Positions 61,301 to 64,000 of a stretch of 64,000 nt of DNA are shown here, in pieces; positions within the stretch are counted from its first letter, which is position 1, and each line of letters opens with the position of its first letter. The DNA comes from a virus. Where the stretch lies: positions 1 through 64,000 of the IMG/VR virus record IMGVR_UViG_3300042484_000833. The stretch is one strand, 5' to 3'. Below the pieces are notes generated by a model. The model searched no databases. It was given only the letters and a program-made list of their open reading frames with translations, and was not told the origin of the DNA. A program made the position numbers and the translations under genes.

Positions 61301-61786
61301 GAACTTAATAAAATTAAATCTATCAGCGATGAAATTGTATATCACCCTTCAAAGTACAAGGTTCTTTTTGGATCTAAAGCTACCACAGATTTACAGGCAA
61401 CATTTAAAGTTGTAAAAAATTCTGAAATAGTAATCAGTGATAATGATATTAAAACTAGAGTGCTAGTGGCAATATTAGAATTCTTTGCTTTAGAAAATTG
61501 GGAATTTGGAGATAATTTCTATTTTAGTGAATTATCAACTTACGTCATGAATAAAGTGGCTCCTTATATTGTAAATTTTGTTATAGTGCCTAAACAAAGT
61601 ACTTTAAGTTTTGGCGGGTTGTACGAAATCCGTAGCGAAAAAGATCAAATTTTTATCAACGGCGCCGGCATAGATGACATAGAAATTATTTCTACAATAA
61701 CCGCAAGCAACATCAAGAGTGCCGTAATTCAAGCGAATCAAACAGCAGTGAGTCAGCAAACAATAACAAGTTTAGGGAGTAACTGA
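58346..61786 (+). CDS. 6: Baseplate wedge protein, gp6-like
   Basis: The N-terminal 110 residues match gp6, the wedge dimer that forms the iris of the baseplate: DWKRIYQSFRNADFQSYDFE, NLRRVMISYIRENYPEDFND, YIESSEYLALIDMIAFLGQS, IAFRVDLNARENFLELAERR, ESVLRLARLLSYK. It is 1146 aa against 660 in T4, so the middle and C-terminus hold several hundred extra residues, beta-rich with a NDSDDDGVVDDPTLFDQLVI Asp-rich segment and FFALENWEFGDNFYFSELST. The order gp25-gp6-next gene follows T4. Ends at a TGATG overlap with the next gene. Confidence 0.9.
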   Translation: MSATDRQNRLLVAEDWKRIYQSFRNADFQSYDFENLRRVMISYIRENYPEDFNDYIESSEYLALIDMIAFLGQSIAFRVDLNARENFLELAERRESVLRLARLLSYKTKRNIAASGLLKFNTVSTTQSVYDSNGRNLANQVVAWNDPANTNWYDQFIKVINAALPATRQYGNPDAKQEIYGIPTEQYRFQTVSTSIPVYSFNKPVDGRSMNFEIVSTTFAGKTEIYEEPPSIGNSLSFLYRDSGRGNGSSNTGFFLRFTQGTLNQGSFTLSQPATDESVDLDAVNINNSDVWLYRLDNNGTESEYWAQVPSFEGNNVIYNSLNKSIRNIYGVVTRASDRVSLVFSDGVFGNLPQGTFRTYYRTSNGLNYTVNPKDIKNVSIDIPYISQVGQVETLSVTLSLQSSVSNSGPTETNDSIKTNAPATYYTQNRMITGEDYNISPLSVNQQVVKVKAVNRSSSGISRYFDLVDPTGKYSKTNLFADDGLIYKQEFSDSFRFKYATRTDIEAILYNELSDVLKSSNLKNFYYDNFEKIPVSLLEVKWYNRTLDVNQSTGYIEDTVSGTKQKVSSYTGTLLRFFTVGALIKFTAPAGYYFDKTKNNELVPGSATVLNSATFIWTKAVSIAGDGTANGTGLLFDKSGPIVLNDIVPNTAVLSEIIPAWRTSIESSTITAMVDLVFGNKKFGLRYDIETRLWKIITETNLNTSEVFSLGRQGDATNSKTDSSWLVLFTTDTEYYTVTSRLTRYIFESAQQVRFFFDSSDKIYDTRNNTVVKDVIKVLNINTNPLSPGGTTPFTYDRDWEITEEFRGLDGYVDTKKIQVTFNDSDDDGVVDDPTLFDQLVIPNTYIVLEKYVVAQGQEDYRYISNDSDIVVVVNTQNDIVISQYQDGQYFYIVDIDTVKIYDKIASNFIPTLDYKVFVGRDKIKFQYIHNADYESRIDPGLTNLIDVFVLTKQYDIAYRQWLSGAGTTEPLPPSSDFLYNLLSPELNKIKSISDEIVYHPSKYKVLFGSKATTDLQATFKVVKNSEIVISDNDIKTRVLVAILEFFALENWEFGDNFYFSELSTYVMNKVAPYIVNFVIVPKQSTLSFGGLYEIRSEKDQIFINGAGIDDIEIISTITASNIKSAVIQANQTAVSQQTITSLGSN

Positions 61787-64000
61787 TGGCCTATAGCAAC
61801 GATCAAAACGAGCCAAAGGTACCTATTTCAAATGTAGAAAAGCGTTCGAGCGCTGACTTATTACCGAGGTTTTATAGAACACCCGGTAACAAGAAGTTTT
61901 TACAAGCAACAGTAGATCAGCTAATTCAACCTGGAACAGTTAAAAAACTTAACGGTTACGTTGGAAGACAAACTGCCAAGGCTGTTGTTAGTTCAGATAC
62001 ATTTCTCGAAGCTGCTGATCAAACTAGACAAAATTATCAACTAGAACCTGCTGCAGTCATTCAAGACTATCTTGGAAATACTACATTTTTTAAAGATTAC
62101 ATTGATCATATTAACCATATCAGTGTGTTTGATGGTGTCGTTGACAATCATAGTAGATTGAATCGTGAAGAATTTTATAGCTGGAATCCAAATATCTGCT
62201 GGGACAAATTTGTAAATTACCAACAGTATTACTGGCTTCCTTTTGGTCCTCGTCCTATTGAAGTGTTGGGTAATGAATTAGAAATTATCAGTACGTACTC
62301 TGTTACCGGAGTTGACGAGACTGATAATGTTGCGTATTTGTTTAATCCCGAAGGCCCGTTAGAGGGGTTGATTAGAAATCCTAAGATACGACTATTTAGA
62401 GGTCAAACTTATATTTTTGATATTAACGTTGTTGGACATCCGTTTAGTATTAAAACTCAGCGCACTGCAGGCGACCTTTATAGATATACAAAAGGAGTCG
62501 ATGCCTATGCTGTTGAAAACGGTAAAATTACCTTTACCGTTCCAGTGGATGCACCTGATGTATTATTTTATGTAAGTGAAAACGCAGTTGATACCGGCGG
62601 CGTATTTCACGTATTGGACATTACTGAAAATACTGCAATTAATCTAACAACTGATTTTGTTGGAAAAAAGGAATACGTTATTCCTAACGGTACCGCAGAA
62701 GGTTTGCGAATCAGTAACGGAATGAAATTAAGTTTTGGAGGACAAGTGACTCCAGAAGAATATGCCAACGATTTTTGGTATGTAGAAGGCGTTGGAACAG
62801 CCATACGATTAGTTAGGGATAAAGATCTAGAAGTTAGAACATCATTTAATGAAGAAACTAGTATCCTTTTTGATGACAATCCATTCGATCAGTTGCCATT
62901 TGGCGACGCTAGTACATTACCTAGCACTAAAGATTATATAACAATCAATAGATCGAGCTCTGACAAAAACCCCTGGAGTAGATATAATAGATGGTTCCAT
63001 CAAGATGTTATTATTGCTAGTGCTGCTGCCAATAATGTTCAATCAGGTTTGGATCAAACACAAAGGGCAATTCGTCCTATTATTGAATTTAATGCAGGCA
63101 TTAAATTACACAATCATGGTCTTAGCTCTAAACAAAATATTGATGTAATTGATAATTTTACAAAGGATGTTTTTAGTACCATCGAAGGTAGTTTAGGTTA
63201 TAATGTAGATGGAATTGATCTTGCTGACGCTATGCGAGTGATTTTCACAAAAGATACAGATATACTTGTTAGAAACAAAATATACCGAGTAAACTTTATC
63301 GATGTAGTTGTCCCTAGTCGACAATTATCTTTTAACGGAACTACATCGGTTAATATTACTAATAATACTTTTACCTTTGCTAGCGAACACGGCTTGTCGT
63401 CTAGTAACCGTGTCACTTACTTAAACAATGGCTTTGATACATTACCAGGATTAACAAACAGACAAGTTTATTATGTGAAAGTTATAGATTCATTCACCAT
63501 TGAATTACACACAAATACTGCGTTAACAAAACAGGTAGACATATTTTCAGCAGTCGATGCTGTTTATAAATTTGAAGTCTTTTCAGGAAGTCGTAGGCAA
63601 ATAACATTAACAGAAGAATCGGACGCTGTTGCCATACTATACGAATCTGTAACAATAAATTATGGTACTCAAGAAACACTCACATCTAGTATCAATGGCA
63701 ATCAAGGTCAGACCTATTGGTTTACAGGCACTACTTGGAAACTAGCTCAAATAAAAACAAAGGTAAACCAAGCTCCGTTGTTTGATTTATTTGATAAAAA
63801 TCAAATTAGTTTCACTGACACCTCAGTTTATGACGGCTCTACTTTTGAAGGTAACAAGATTTTTAGTTATAAAGTAGGAACAGGTACAGTTGATAGTGAG
63901 TTGAACTTTCCGTTAACATATCAGAATATTAATAATATCGGTGATATTGTTTTTGAATTTAATCTATTAACAGACAAATTTGCCTATAAAGAAATAACCA
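61786..64000 (+). CDS. 7: Large baseplate wedge protein, gp7-like (incomplete)
   Basis: The frame is open from ATG 61786 (overlapping the gp6 stop as TGATG) to the right edge, 738 codons so far. It opens MAYSNDQNEPKVPISNVEKR then SADLLPRFYRTPGNKKFLQA, TVDQLIQPGTVKKLNGYVGR and later FYSWNPNICWDKFVNYQQYY. These are typical of the very large structural protein after gp6 in marine T4-like phages. By position it replaces T4 gp7 (1032 aa), the wedge protein linking gp10, gp8 and gp6. It has repeated beta units (VNITNNTFTFASEHGLSSSN) of the type seen in the giant fibres. The 3' end is outside the window. Confidence 0.72.
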   Translation, partial: MAYSNDQNEPKVPISNVEKRSSADLLPRFYRTPGNKKFLQATVDQLIQPGTVKKLNGYVGRQTAKAVVSSDTFLEAADQTRQNYQLEPAAVIQDYLGNTTFFKDYIDHINHISVFDGVVDNHSRLNREEFYSWNPNICWDKFVNYQQYYWLPFGPRPIEVLGNELEIISTYSVTGVDETDNVAYLFNPEGPLEGLIRNPKIRLFRGQTYIFDINVVGHPFSIKTQRTAGDLYRYTKGVDAYAVENGKITFTVPVDAPDVLFYVSENAVDTGGVFHVLDITENTAINLTTDFVGKKEYVIPNGTAEGLRISNGMKLSFGGQVTPEEYANDFWYVEGVGTAIRLVRDKDLEVRTSFNEETSILFDDNPFDQLPFGDASTLPSTKDYITINRSSSDKNPWSRYNRWFHQDVIIASAAANNVQSGLDQTQRAIRPIIEFNAGIKLHNHGLSSKQNIDVIDNFTKDVFSTIEGSLGYNVDGIDLADAMRVIFTKDTDILVRNKIYRVNFIDVVVPSRQLSFNGTTSVNITNNTFTFASEHGLSSSNRVTYLNNGFDTLPGLTNRQVYYVKVIDSFTIELHTNTALTKQVDIFSAVDAVYKFEVFSGSRRQITLTEESDAVAILYESVTINYGTQETLTSSINGNQGQTYWFTGTTWKLAQIKTKVNQAPLFDLFDKNQISFTDTSVYDGSTFEGNKIFSYKVGTGTVDSELNFPLTYQNINNIGDIVFEFNLLTDKFAYKEIT

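Noticed and set aside
1-64000. CRISPR arrays, tRNA genes, insertion sequences, integrases
   Set aside because: None seen. Direct repeats are coding and lack spacers; no cloverleaf candidates or transposase motifs noticed by eye, though a tRNA scan was not run.

Overview
The window is part of the genome of a T4-like contractile-tailed phage. Nearly every large gene is a T4-type virion or late-function gene: portal, scaffold, prohead protease, major capsid, neck, sheath, baseplate, gp46/gp47 recombination nuclease and gp55 late sigma factor. Sequence style resembles the marine or aquatic T4-like viruses (cyanophage and pelagiphage relatives): moderately AT-rich DNA, very large beta-helical fibre proteins, LamG-domain proteins, and a gp55 with a large insertion. 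No host gene is present, so the host cannot be named.

Layout. (1) 0-6.1 kb: the sheath gene start (gp18, minus strand), a degenerate HNH-type protein, dNMP kinase gp1, two small proteins with a T4-internal-protein-like N-terminal tag, then gp13-, gp14- and gp15-like neck and tail-completion genes and a Nudix hydrolase. (2) 6.1-36.3 kb, all minus strand: a 30-kb adhesion and fibre cluster with four stand-alone LamG proteins, a 1624-residue glycine-rich adhesin, three giant fibres (1794, 2392 and 1802 aa) and small virion proteins. (3) 36.4-45.3 kb, minus strand: the head module in T4 order, portal gp20, gp67/gp68-like core proteins, gp21, gp22, gp23, with a 949-aa tape-measure-like protein upstream of the portal. 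(4) 45.3-46.4 kb: gp26-like hub assembly protein and a small partner, plus strand. (5) 46.4-52.4 kb, minus strand: gp55, gp47, gp46, a small conserved protein, a GIY-YIG nuclease, a 430-nt structured-looking stretch without a convincing gene, and a membrane-prone tagged protein that may be packaged. (6) 52.5-64 kb, plus strand: the baseplate module, tube initiator/cap-like, gp53, a hub protein, gp5 without lysozyme domain, gp25, gp6 and the start of a gp7-like gene that runs off the end.

How it works together. gp55, encoded here, should direct late transcription from boxes of the form TAAATA, and these occur before several late genes (some shared between diverging genes). gp20, gp22, gp67/68, gp21 and gp23 build and mature the prohead; gp13-15 join head and tail; the tape measure and baseplate genes build the tail; the fibre cluster supplies receptor binding. 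gp46/gp47 process DNA ends for recombination-dependent replication.

Most notable for follow-up: the possible capsid-targeting tag (MKVxEIISE) on three proteins, the structured region next to the GIY-YIG gene, tandem GNRA-loop hairpins between two fibre genes, palindromic or overlapping divergent late promoters, and the repeat-rich adhesin and fibre cluster. All functional calls are from reading motifs and gene order; no database search was run.
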